Positions 53,727 to 64,000 of a stretch of DNA of 64,000 nt are shown here, piece by piece. The DNA is from Pinus tabuliformis (Eukaryota; Streptophyta; Pinopsida; Pinales; Pinaceae), in assembly GCA_031772625.1 (NCBI GenBank), contig CM062814.1, positions 821,322,757 through 821,386,756 of the forward strand, in the 5' to 3' direction. The notes beneath the pieces were generated by a model that had not been told where the DNA came from, ran no database searches, and saw only the letters and a program-made list of their open reading frames with translations. How positions within the stretch are numbered: the stretch's first letter is position 1; every line of letters starts with the position of its first letter. Both the position numbers and the translations under genes were made by a program.

Positions 53727-56593
53727 TTAAGCATAATACCTCTTTAGGTAAAGTCCATTTCTGGGTTTACCCAAAGAGTCCCCATCAAAGTCAACTAGCT
53801 CATAAGCCCCTTTTGCTAGCTTTCGCTTTACAATGTAGGGCCCATGCCACATGGGAACGAATTTTCCGGCACCTAGCTTATCGTTAGCTTGATCATATAA
53901 TAGTACTAGGTCTCCTTCCGAAAAACTTCGAGGGGTTACATTTCTATCATACTGAGCTTTCATTCGTTTCGCGTGAGTCTCGATTGCCAATGTAGCGTCA
54001 CGTCGAGTCTCATCTAATTTAGCCAAGTACAATAAACGTGTCTCCTCTTCGGAAGTAGCTGGAAGTAATTCGACAGCCATTTGAAGTGATGGGATTTCGC
54101 ATTCAATGGGTAACACAGCTTCTAAGCCATAAACTAGCTGGAAAGGAGTGAACCCTGTTGAATTTTTCACTGAGGTTCGGTATGCCCATAGTGCTGAAAA
54201 TAACATGTTGTGCCAATTCGACCGATGAACACCAATGGTTCGTCGGATCATGGTAACTAGAACTTTGTTGATAGACTCAACCAAACCGTTGGCTTGCGGA
54301 TAATAAGGAGTAGAGCTATCGTGGCGCAAACCAAGCTGGCTTGTAAGCTCAGTCATCATGACATTTCGAAAATGGCTCCCATGGTCAGTAATGATTGCTT
54401 GTGGGACACCAAACCTAGTTATGATATGATTGAATACGAAAACTGCAGCTGTTTTGCCGCTTGCGTCGAATGTAGGCATCGCCTCGGCCCACTTAGTAAA
54501 ATAATCAACCGCAAGGATGATATACGCATGCCCCCGGCCGAGTGAGGGTTACAAGTAATAAAGTCGATACCCCATTTGGCGAATGGACCAACGGCAATTA
54601 TAGGGTGGAGAGGAGCAGGTGGAGCGCGCATCTTGCGATCAAACACTTGACAGTTGTGGCACTTCCTGACTGCAATGATACAATCTTTAAACATAGACGG
54701 CCAGAAATAACCAGCGCGCAACACCTTCTGAGCTGTGGCATACCCAGACATATGACCGCCACATGCTCCAGAGTGACAATCATTCAAAACCCTCTCAGCC
54801 TCTTCGTGAGTTAAACAACGTCGAAAAACTAAGTCTGCCCCCCGGCGATAAAGTGTATCTCCAATAATTTTGTATGGCTGGGATTGAAACCGAATTTTTC
54901 GACGTTCCGCTTTGGAAGCTTCAGGCCGAAAGGCTTGGGTTTGGAGATAAATGATTATATCCCCGTACCATGGATCTACAGTACTGATAAGAAACAAAGA
55001 TTCGTCCGCAATGGACTCCTCTGCCACAGTCTCTGTGTCAGCACTCGGGAAATCACACATCAATTCCGCAAAAACTAAGGATTTCTTAGACTTGGACTTC
55101 TCGAACTCCAAGTCGAACTCTTGCAGGATAACAATCCATTTAGAGTACTTGCCCCCTAGCAGTTGTTTTGTCAAAATATAAATCATAGGGTTGCAATCCG
55201 AAATAACTGTAGTTTTGCGGAGAAGAATGTAGTGACGGAAACGCTGGACAGCTTGAACGGCTGCCAGGGCCAATTTCTCCACATGCGAATATTTTAGCTC
55301 AGTTGGATTCAAGGTCCTACTAAGATAATATATCACATGCTCCGCTCCGAATTCATCTTCTTGAACTAACACCATTCCAATGGTGGAATGCGAAGCTGCG
55401 AGGTATAAGAAGTAGTCTTGGTTGTAGTTGGGAGGATGCAATAACGGTGCATGGGTCAACGCGTGTTTAAGTGCATCAAAAGATTGTTGGGCAATCTCGT
55501 CCCAAAAGAATTGTGCGTTCTGTTTCAACAACCGTGTAAAACCTTTAGTGACCTCGGCGTAGTTTGGGATGAATCGGCGTAAAAAGTTCGCTTTCCCTTG
55601 CAAACTTTGGAGTTGGCGCAAACTCGAAGGAGGAGGCAATTTGATGATAGCCTCGACTTTCGAGGGATCGACGCGAATGCCGGCTTTTGAAACAACAAAT
55701 CCCAGCAATCGACCTGTTTCTATACAGAAAACACACTTGTGGGGATTCAACCGAATTCGATAATGCCTACACCTCATAAAGATTGCTCGTAGGTGGACAA
55801 GGTGATCAGCTCGATGTAAAGAATGAGCAGGCAAATCATCGAGATAGGGTTGCACAATGTGCTTGATATCATGAAATGCATAAGACATTGCCCGTTGAAA
55901 AGTGGCCCCGGCATTCTTAAGCCCAAAAGGTAACTTGCAATAAGCAAATGTCCCCCATGGACAAATGAATGCCGTTTTTGGTTGGTCGGCAGGTAGAATA
56001 TTGATTTGATTATAGCCCGAAAAACCATCCATGAAGGAAAACATTTCACTTCCGGCACAATCATCAATAATTTGATCGATATAAGGCGTAGGATAGTTGT
56101 CTTTTGGACAAGCTCGATTTATATCCCTATAGTCGATACAGATTCTTATTGTTCCTTGTTTCTTGTTGACCGGAACAATATTCGATACCCAATCCGTTAA
56201 CGGGATCGGATAAATGAAACCTGCTTTCAACAGCTTTTCGACTTCTGCTTTAATCGCAGCCGCTTTTCGAGGGTGAATTTGACGCAACCGTTGCCGGACG
56301 GGTTTAGCATCCGGGTAGGTCTTTATTTCATGAATAACAATGGCAAGATCAATTCCCGGCATTTCCTCGTAAGACCAGGCAAACACGTCGCGGAATTCTT
56401 GGAATAGGGCCTTGTAAGTTCGGATTTCTTCTTCAGTACATGCGGCACCTATATGAATGTTTTCCTCGATTCCGGGCTTCACTGAAATATCAATGGGAAT
56501 AGTACGAGAAATATTCCCTAAATTCAGCTCTGAATCAGAATGTTTCGTTGGATCCTGAACGTTAGCTTGATCATTCCCTAGTGGAGTCGCCAA
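53727..56593 (-). CDS. pol: Element D pol: RT, RNase H, integrase
   Basis: Main open piece 56593-54419 (724 residues) and integrase C-terminal piece 54479-53727 (250 residues). RT lies at about residues 115-330 (GFIYPIPLTDWVSNIVPV, DYRDINRACPKDNYPTPYID, GFSGYNQINI, catalytic YLDD near 254), RNase H at about 385-520, and the integrase zinc-binding region at about 600-670 (GGHMSGYATAQKVL, CHNCQ). The second piece carries DHGSHF, YYPQANGLVESIN and a GPY/F-type end (PMWHGPYIVKRKL). The first piece begins at the primer-binding site with no gag or PR before it. Fossil with about one or two breaks. Confidence 0.9.
56575..56592 (-). other. Element D primer-binding-site-like sequence
   Basis: On the minus strand TGGCGACTCCACTAGGGA, 3 bases inside the LTR. 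The form (TGG start, 18 nt) fits a plant tRNA 3'-end complement. I do not assign the tRNA with confidence. It overlaps the start of the pol open frame. Confidence 0.6.
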
Positions 56594-56595
56594 TT

Positions 56596-57649
56596 TGTCG
56601 TGGCGGAAAAAGTCGTTTGTGCGGACACAACTGACCTCCCTAGGAGTCTAAACTCTCTAGCGACAAACAAGACAAAATGGAGTGATCTTTCTCTAAATAT
56701 ATCTTTTAACACATGAAAACTACAAGTGTTTAGGCTTACCTTATTCCAAAACGCAGTTGTTGTAGTCCGTCCTTGCCGATCCGGATGAGCTCCTCCTTCA
56801 AGTCAATTCCTGCAACCACAAACAATCAAACAATTACCAAGCACTTGCATTTCATATAATAAAACATATATTTAACATGCAGACCAAGGAACACATGAAA
56901 TAACTCATTAACACAAGCTATTGAGAAAAATAAACCAGTTTGTATTAATAACGAAACAAAGAAACTCTTACAACCTGGCCTTGGTGTTGTGCAAGTTCCT
57001 CCCAGGGTCCATCAAGGGTTTTCCTCTACTTTGACAAAGCTCACCCACTTCCAAGTAGAATCAAGCAAAGACAATCTCTCCTCATAAGGTTCTAAATGGG
57101 AGTCCTAATTCCTACAGCATTTACCCAAAGAAAATGTATAGCTCCAACCTCCCCTCCCTCTGGCTCAATGTCTTTATTTATAGTGCTGTAAAGAGGTTAT
57201 TCAGGTCCACCATCAATGGGATAATCCCCCTCTTTGGGTGGGATAGCTCCCTTATTGATGGGATAAGTTCCCCCTTAATAGAGATACATGAACCAACTGG
57301 AGGCGCATCCAAATCATCAAACCGACCTCTAGAAAGTTCTAGAAGTAACAACAAGTAACTTTTTTAAGATGAAACTCGCGCATTTTTCCTTTTACAGAAG
57401 GACGCACCTGTCCCTTAACATACAGAGCGTCCAAGGACGCACCTTTTGTGAACATGGTCAGCGTCCCCGCAGGTAAGGCTAGAGAGAACCTGCGACCCCA
57501 GAGATAAACATATTTTTTACAAGACTTTCTCTCTTCTTTGAGTTTGAGATGGATAACAGAGGCATAAGACTTGCCTAAGAGGGTAGCATGACTGTTGATT
57601 TGAGCCATACTAACTGTAAGTGGTCATGGTGACATTTTTTAGTGTAACA
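56596..57649 (-). repeat. Element D 5' LTR (right copy)
   Basis: 1054 bp, nearly identical to the left copy. Followed by the duplication GTAGG at 57650-57654. Confidence 0.92.
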
Positions 57650-57659
57650 GTAGGCTGAG

Positions 57660-57925
57660 CAGCTCCCCTAAGAAATTACGCATTTCTGGAGGGCAAGTAG
57701 CCTTTCCTCTAGAAATTGCACAATCCTGTCTAGCATCCTGTTGGGCTCAATAATTGCACAATTATGCTATTCAACGCTCACAATGAAAATTGCGCAATTT
57801 TTCCTAGAAAGGCTACTTAGCCCAGAATTTGCACAAATCTGGGCAGTAGTCAGCTGCGCAGCCCAGAAATTGTGCAAATCTCCTGGGAAACGAGACTAGC
57901 TCCTAGACATAAATGCGCATTTTCT
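57660..57925. repeat. Cluster 1 of TTGCGCAA-type palindromes
   Basis: At least seven elements: AAATTACGCATTT (57664), AAATTGCACAAT (57702), ATAATTGCACAATTAT (57750), a perfect 16-bp palindrome AAAATTGCGCAATTTT (57786-57801), CCCAGAATTTGCACAAATCTGGG with a CCCAGA/TCTGGG stem (57823-57845), GCTGCGCAGC, and AAATGCGCATTT (57910). A longer inverted repeat pairs AAGTAGCCTTTC (57683 region) with GAAAGGCTACTT (57807 region), enclosing three of them. Confidence 0.75.
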
Positions 57926-58629
57926 CCCAATAGTTGATCAGCCTCTTGCATGTGTAGTTGAGTTGATCGATTCCCTTTGGAACTGAGAAAAACAGACTTG
58001 CATGCATGGGTTGTTTCTCCCAAGGCATCATGCAAATGCATCCCTTGATTTAGGGATCTATTTTTAGCAGTAGGAGGTTACATGCAAGGATCATTTCAAA
58101 AACCTCCCACCAAGTATTGCTTTCCCTACATTTGTGGCATGCATGTCACAACCTTGATGTTATCAAAACTCATCAACCATATGCTACAGAGCTCATTCCT
58201 CACATCAACCTTGCAACTCTAACATCCCATGTCACATCTAGGGGCTGTCAGCACATTTACCTCAACTGTTTTGGTGTAAGCCCACTTTCCATGCCTTGTG
58301 TTGCATTTTTGTCGCTTTTCATGTTTTCTCTTGTGTGAGTGTTGTTTGCTTGATTTCTTTGAACACTTGCTGTCGTTTACATGTATACTAGCTTTTCCTA
58401 GCACTGTTTTAGTTTTCATTTCTATCACACTGTTGTCGCATGCATGAAACTATTTTGCGTGAATGGTCACTGATTCGGTAACTCGCTTCACCCACATGCA
58501 TGTTGATCTGTTTACTAAATCTTTCATTCAATGTTTGCATGCATGATCAATCACTTTCACTTTTGTATTTGCTTTCATTTGCTCGTCGACGAGTCTGGCC
58601 AACCTTGGCCCAGACTCTACCTTCACTGA

Positions 58630-58960
58630 GACAACATTGCACAATTCGGGGAAGGAAGGCTCTATCTTCCTCTCAAGGAATGTGCATTTCTACCCAGGCA
58701 CTATCCCCCAGGACTGTTTTGCGCATTTCTGAGGGACAATGACTACTGGCCCAGAAAATTGTGCAATGCAATCACTGAGCCTGTAGCCATTGCCAGCTGA
58801 GATTGTGCACTGCGCAATTCTAGCAGTTAGCAGCCAGACTAGACCATGCATTGCATAGTTCTAGTAGTTAGTCAGTCTCTCAGCAGCCTAGACTATGTCT
58901 TGCGCAGTCTTGGTAGTCAATCGCCCGACCTCCCGGCTGAAATTGTGCAACCTTCATGAT
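58630..58960. repeat. Cluster 2 of TTGCGCAA-type motifs
   Basis: About nine degraded relatives of the same motif: ATTGCACAATT (58634), ATGTGCATTT (58678), TTGCGCATTT (58719), AATTGTGCAAT (58757), ATTGTGCACTGCGCAATT (58803), TGCATTGCATAG (58852), TTGCGCAGT (58891), AAATTGTGCAA (58942). Surrounding text such as CCCAGAAA-TTGTGCAA matches cluster 1, so the clusters are probably related by duplication. Confidence 0.65.
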
Positions 58961-59169
58961 CAGTTACACAAGTATGTTGCAAGTCAGTTCTCAAGTTCAT
59001 TTTGGTTTTCAACTGAAAATTTTCTTTCCATGAGTGTTTCCATGTATTTTAGGTGTTCATATGCCTCTTAGTAGTGCAGGTACAATGGTTTCAAGGTAGT
59101 AGAGTCGAAGACACTGTTCAGAGCACACTTGGGGATGCAGTCAATCAAGTATCTATGAACTTGCCTACC

Positions 59170-60095
59170 CACGAAGACATCAAGTTGTTCATAAACGAGG
59201 GCGCCAAGATATGACAACAGCAACATCATGAACAATAGTTGAAGGTAGCAACATCATTAACAACAGCTGAAGGCAGCATACTGAATGCAACAAATGCAAG
59301 AGGAAGGTTTTTGACAACAAAGAGGCGGAACAAACTTGCAAGCTCAAGTAGATCCACTGATGATGAAAGAAACTTTGGAGACTCAGGCTATGAGGTGATG
59401 GCACAACATGAAGATTGCGCAAAGACAAAGAATGGAACAAAGAAGGAGTTGCACTTGCTGAAGTAGCAACTCAAGGAAGAACATGAAGCTGCACAGACAG
59501 ATGAATGAGTTGGAATAGGAACAGGAACAACAGTGGGTGCAATATGCACTCACAGACGAAACTGTGCTCGTACAAGTTAAAGATCCATCCCAGCAGTTGG
59601 AATGACACAGACATGGTGAGCAGTGTTGTTGATCGGATGAAAGCGATTCAGCAGCATGCATGTGAGTGTGCGCATGCATGCGATCCAACCCATTCAGCAC
59701 ACTCACCAAGGCGAAGAAAATAAGCAAGTCCAACTGGAGCTGAACATGTACTTCAGAAAGTTGATGTGTATGACCACCAACACACACTTGAAGATCAGAA
59801 AGGACACTATGCATCAATGTGTTGCCAGTTCTGCTGCATCCAAGAATACCATGCACATGTTAGCGGATGATTTGGATGAAGGAGTCGAGCCAATGCATGC
59901 GTTGCAACAGAGGCAAAGTTCACTTCAGCAAGATGTCACCATGGGGTGCTTGTACACCATCATGAATGACCAATATTGGCATCATCTCACCACCTTCACC
60001 ATCACAAGCATGTCAAAGAGTTGGTCTCACCACAACGGATCGAGTGTCTGTGATGTCTTGCATGGCTTTCTCAAGCCATTTCGTCTCACATGAGC
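59170..60095 (+). pseudogene. Decayed + strand coding-like block in G
   Basis: Open pieces at 59239-59466 and 59656-60093 contain helical, Gln/Met-rich strings (MHALQQRQSSLQQDVTMG and similar) suggestive of a coiled coil. I recognise no domain. It is flanked by a promoter-like patch downstream. It could be a gag-type or host remnant. Confidence 0.3.
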
Positions 60096-60235
60096 AATGT
60101 TCATTGTAATGTAACGTCACGTCAAATGGAAGTTCGAGTGTCAAAGGTTGGATGTAATAGTCATAGAGTAGATGAGGAGTCATGAGGGTAGATGAACTGT
60201 CACAAAGGGGAATGTCAAGGGTCACCCCACCCTTT

Positions 60236-60250
60236 GCTATAAATAGAACC
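60236..60250 (+). promoter_or_regulatory. TATA-like box in G
   Basis: GCTATAAATAGAACC, a good plant TATA match, followed by about 240 bp with no coding and a TATTAATATAAC patch at about 60457. It could be an old LTR promoter, since homologous sequence upstream (60000-60240) recurs inverted at 6609-6836. LTR ends were not found. Confidence 0.4.
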
Positions 60251-60489
60251 TTATAACTCATTGGAAGGGATTTTGGTCAGCCAAGCTTCCAATAAGACTA
60301 TCTTGGAGAGAGCTTGGACAATATTGTAACGAGCCTTGGCTTCTCCACTGCACAGAAATAATACATTGCTTTGGAGGAGCAGGCAGTTGTGGCTATAATG
60401 TTCCACTATTGGAACTATTGGGTGTACATGGATGTATTGTATGACTGGAACTTACACTTATTAATATAACATATCCAACACATTTTCAT

Positions 60490-60920
60490 GCATATGTTGT
60501 TGTTGTAGTTGGACTATTCTGGTTTTTGTAGCAATGTATGTTATTTAACTTACGCATTTGTGTATGAAATATTTTGTATGCAATTGTATGAATCTTGTTG
60601 CAGATGTGCTATTGGTTTGAACATCACTTTGGATTTCTTGTTATCTTGCTTTCCAGCCGATGATGCATCTTTGCTCATGTTTTCCCTTCCAAGTTGAGTA
60701 CTATTACAGGTCTCCAAGGGGTGCACTGACCTCACTCCCCATGTGTTAGAACCTCTCATGCACCTTCCTTGACTCGCTGCAGCTGTCACACCCTTGTTAC
60801 CAACAGAATTATCTTACTTTCCTCTATGCGAAATCACGGTCAAGGCATTACCATATGACCCACTGCTGGGACTCCTACACCAAACAGTCTGAGATCTAAT
60901 TGGGACTTCTTACCGAAGAT
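60490..60920. repeat. Segment duplicated at 6836-7260
   Basis: Direct copy shared with 6836-7260 (for example AGCAATGTATGTT and TTTGTATGCAATTGTATGAA in both), with scattered differences. The neighbouring 60000-60240 is also shared, but inverted at 6609-6836, so the left copy is rearranged. Confidence 0.8.
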
Positions 60921-63892
60921 CCCCTGACATGTTGGCGGGTCCAACACCGTTAACAATTTCTGAAAGCGAAGTCTTACCTCCATGGAATTCGGGTATATGG
61001 TCTTGGACCCTATATCCAACTTTTTCTGAAGCATGTACAACAAGGTATTGACCATGACAGGACCACCAATGTACTTCTGCATGTTGCGTGCATTCAAATC
61101 CAAGTCTTCCCTAGTGGCCTCTCGTCTTAGCTGCTCCATGTACTCATTGATCTCTAGCTAGACTTGGTTCTTGGGTTTAGCATTAGTGAGGGAACCAATT
61201 GATGGGATCCTGTGCATTCTCACCATGAAATCCAAACTATTGTATAACTGTGTATATGGCGCTTGTATGCTACTAATGAATGGGGTGAGTTTCTCATAGT
61301 TCTGGATCAACATTCATACCTTTCTTTCTCCAGCTTGGCCTGTGGCTTCATCTTCTTTACTAAGTCAAGCAGGGCTCCTTTGTACTGCATTTTCCAATAT
61401 TGTACATGGGTGATGGCAGCTTGTATGTTCTTGAGAGGTTTGAACAAACTCTTTGCTCCACTGCTGTAAGCTACGTACACAAACAATTGCTTTATGCATG
61501 GTAACAAATCCATTATAGAGTTTCTGCATGGTACCCTCAAGTGTTGATGCTTCAACAAGTATCGTTGTCTTCATCTCCCCCAATGTAGAAAATGCATTCT
61601 GTGCTAATGCTCGGAGTTGTTCTACCTCCTTCCTAGAATCCTACAAGTTGTTTGCGAATTGTTCATTCTCAGTCGTCAAGTACTTAACATTTGAGCTCGT
61701 TTCTCCTCCATAGGCCAAGCTAGCTTTGGCAAGGGCGATTGGATGCTGCCTAATGTCAGACACTATCACCCTTTCCTTGATGAATGTAGGTGATGCGTGA
61801 TCATCCAAAAAGTGCTTCCTGTGTGCCTATACAATATTCTTCTGCAACTTGTCAAATGATAGATTGTACATATCCATGACTAGATCATTATCAAGAAGAA
61901 CAACATCTCCTTGCTCGCTCGGGGCTAGTTCTGACATTAGAGATGGTGGAGAGTGAGCGGTGACTTGTGGTAATATTGGCATTAGGTCAGTGTCTTCATT
62001 TTATGGCTCTTGTTCCAACTCCATGTCTATCACTTCAATCATTTGCTCAATTTGCTAAGCAAGTTCCCGATCTTGCATCTTTTCACCCTCTTCCTCAGCG
62101 ACTAGTTGTTTCGACTCATTAACCTATATGGGCATTGTTTTCTCTATGATCGCACCTTCCATTTTTTCTTATTCCAACTTCTTCTTCTTTTCACTTTCTC
62201 TCCTCCTTAGCTCCTCTGCTTCCTTCAACTTCTTCTCCGTCTCTGGCAACTTCAGTTCTGCTTCGTGCAACCTCTACTTTCTCTTCCTTCGCTCTACTCT
62301 CTTTATCGACTGCTCTCTCTTTGCTTCCGCTCCCAAAGTTGCTTTCTCTGTAATAGGATATGCCCTCATCTTGTAGTTTTTTTCTTCCTCTGGGTTCTCA
62401 ACAATATTCCTCTTTCCCTTGTCCTGCACAATATTGTTGCCTATTGCTACTATTTTTGTTACTTCTTGAGCTGCTGCTACCTACAGAGAAACTTTCCAAG
62501 TTCTTGCTAAGTTGATCAACTCATTCAGTCTGGAGGCATTATAGTAGTACCTCCAAAGGTCCTCCTCAAGCCAGTCAAATGTCCCATGCATCCATGGAAA
62601 GTACACCCTCACACAATGGCCCTTGCAAATACCATGGGGATCATATGAATTAAAGTATTTGGTACCTAACTCAAGCTTCACTATGTCCTTGGCTTCAACA
62701 TTTGCTTCTTTCAAAATCTTAATCTTGTATAATCTGATCCGCAAAGGAAGAGAGGGCCATGGCTCTTTCTTCTTCCTATGCAGTCCTACTGATAACCTTG
62801 TAGCAAGGTGACATGAAACTTCTTGCATGATCAGCTTGTTAGTGGCATACCTTGGTAGAAAATTCAGAGGCTTCTCTCTGCCAAATACTCTAATGAAGGT
62901 GTCACCTGGTGAGGCATACCAATATGCAACGCTTATTATCACCTCCATTGCTTCTCGAGACATGCAAGGTGGATCCTACTTAAGTATAAGATTGTACAAC
63001 GGGATGATAAAATGGTCAGTTAGACTTTCCATCACTCCTTAATAGTTACAGTTAGAAAGAAAGTTGCAATAGATTTTGATGACATTCTCTTTTGGTGTCC
63101 ATGTCTAGCTCATGCTGGGGAACTACTGCTGGGCACAAATTTCATCAAGTAAGTATGCAAACATGTAAAATCTCGCTTGCTCATTCTTGGGTGGATTCTG
63201 AGTGTTAGCCACATGGATCTTCCACTGATGAGACAACAAATATGACCAATTGAATGGCCTCCCATCAGTCACCAACTGGTCTAGTAAGACTACCCACCCT
63301 TCAGAAAAGGTTTTTGTGTTCTCTTGACCATATATTCTGCAGGCAAAGATGATCAAGAATTGATAATCCTTCCTAAGGGACTTTGTCTTGTAAAATGGGT
63401 GGGTGTCTGTCTAAACTTTGACAGCCCTTTCACCTAGTGCTTAACGATGTATATCATGTTCACATAACTATGGGTGGCATAAAAGAGTGAGTGCATGCAC
63501 TTTAATGACTTAGGCAAATGATACATCTGTTGAAAGTTCTCTGCCCTGAAGGTGGAAATATCTCTCTCACTCGCGCTGCTCAATGTCATAGTCTATTCAT
63601 ATGTGTGTGAGACAATCCAGCTAATGATGTCCACACATTGGAAGGGGGGTTACTTTCATGCAACCTTGTATAATATTGATCGTTGGATGCTAAGATAAAC
63701 CTATCAATATTCTAAGTCTTCCTTGAAGTTCTCTGCAAAAGTGTCATTGATTTGCTGCCATGTCAATATTGCACCCTTCTCAATGAACAACTAAGTATCT
63801 GCATAAACTAGTATATCAACTGATATCTGCTTAAATTCTTCCCCAGTACTTCTCTCAGTAGTTTCCTTTGATGAAAATCTCTTGGATGCCAT
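60830..63892 (-). pseudogene. Decayed reverse-strand ORF cluster of unknown function
   Basis: Reading leftward from an ATG at 63892 (MASKRFSSKETTERS), open pieces occur at 63356-63123, 62963-62481 and 61139-60840. The 62963-62481 piece (160 residues) is the best preserved: MSREAMEVIISVAYWYASPG, LPRYATNKLIMQEVSCHLATR, HCVRVYFPWMHGTFDWLEEDLW. The part encoded near 62100-62400 is Lys/Glu/Arg-rich and coiled-coil-like. The family is not recognised; a large gag-like or plant transposon-associated protein is possible. Its 3' part is duplicated at 7120-7446. Broken, with many breaks. Confidence 0.45.
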
Positions 63893-64000
63893 GTTAACTG
63901 TAACTGCTAGAGAGGTGCTGAATAATCGTTATACCTGTGGGATAGAGAAGAGACTCATGGCAAGCAAATATCGGCTAAAAAACCAAAGAAACTTCAAGAT

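Larger units (their letters stand above)
48467..57649 (-). mobile_element. Element D: young Tat-like LTR retrotransposon with antisense gene
   Basis: 9183 bp with two 1054-bp LTRs (48467-49520, 56596-57649), ends TGTCGTGG...GTGTAACA, and the target duplication GTAGG (48462-48466, 57650-57654). On the minus strand: 5' LTR (right), primer site, pol (RT, RNase H, IN), a separate second RNase H ORF, then a gene on the opposite strand, a non-coding stretch, polypurine tract (complement of CCCCCT, 49525-49530) and 3' LTR. About six differences between LTRs (about 0.6%) make it the youngest datable insertion. No gag or protease is present; about one or two breaks in pol. Confidence 0.92.
57655..64000. 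other. Background G, segment 5 (old degraded element or genes)
   Basis: Right-hand continuation of the sequence that received insertions A to E. It holds two palindrome clusters, a decayed + strand coding-like block, a promoter-like patch and decayed reverse-strand ORFs, each listed separately. Stretches 57960-58620 and 58960-59170 show no recognisable gene. Confidence 0.55.

Overview
The window looks like repeat-rich DNA from a land plant with a large genome. No ordinary host gene, tRNA or rRNA could be recognised. Almost everything is LTR-retrotransposon sequence of plant-specific Ty3 lineages (Athila-like and Tat-like), nested in an older degraded background called G here. I cannot name the species.

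Layout, left to right. 1-6608: element E (+ strand, 5' edge outside the window), Tat-like, with a gag-protease ORF, a long non-coding stretch with a hairpin array, and a 3' LTR at 5514-6608. 6609-7944: G. 7945-22488: element A (- strand), Athila-like, broken, LTRs about 4-5% apart in a hand sample, target duplication ACTGT. 22494-24108: G, with gag-like remnants. 24114-38207: element B (+ strand), the same Athila-like family, nearly whole, LTRs of 2145 bp about 1.5-2% apart, duplication GATAC, with gag, pol and a third ORF. 38213-38523: G. 38524-47849: element C (+ strand), old and heavily broken, LTRs about 10% apart in a sample, duplication TGAAT. 47855-48466: G. 48467-57649: element D (- strand), Tat-like and young (about 6 differences in 1054-bp LTRs), duplication GTAGG. 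57655-64000: G again, with palindrome clusters, a promoter-like patch and decayed reverse-strand ORFs.

The four complete insertions (A-D) each have 5-bp target duplications and TG...CA LTR ends, so the nesting is well supported. D is the most unusual. Its pol starts beside the primer-binding site and no gag or protease is seen. It has a separate second RNase H ORF. On the opposite strand it carries what looks like an intact two-exon gene resembling the plant mobile domain, with its own TATA box and leader intron. E has gag-protease but no pol.

The structures least explained by the elements are: (1) arrays of small hairpins whose stems vary while staying complementary and whose loops are conserved, found in E and D, and independently after pol in B; (2) a short motif, TTCTACAGGAAG, repeated dozens of times through LTRs, untranslated DNA and the third ORF of A and B; (3) two clusters of TTGCGCAA-type palindromes in G. 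Percentages, hairpins and homologies were read by eye, without alignment or folding software.
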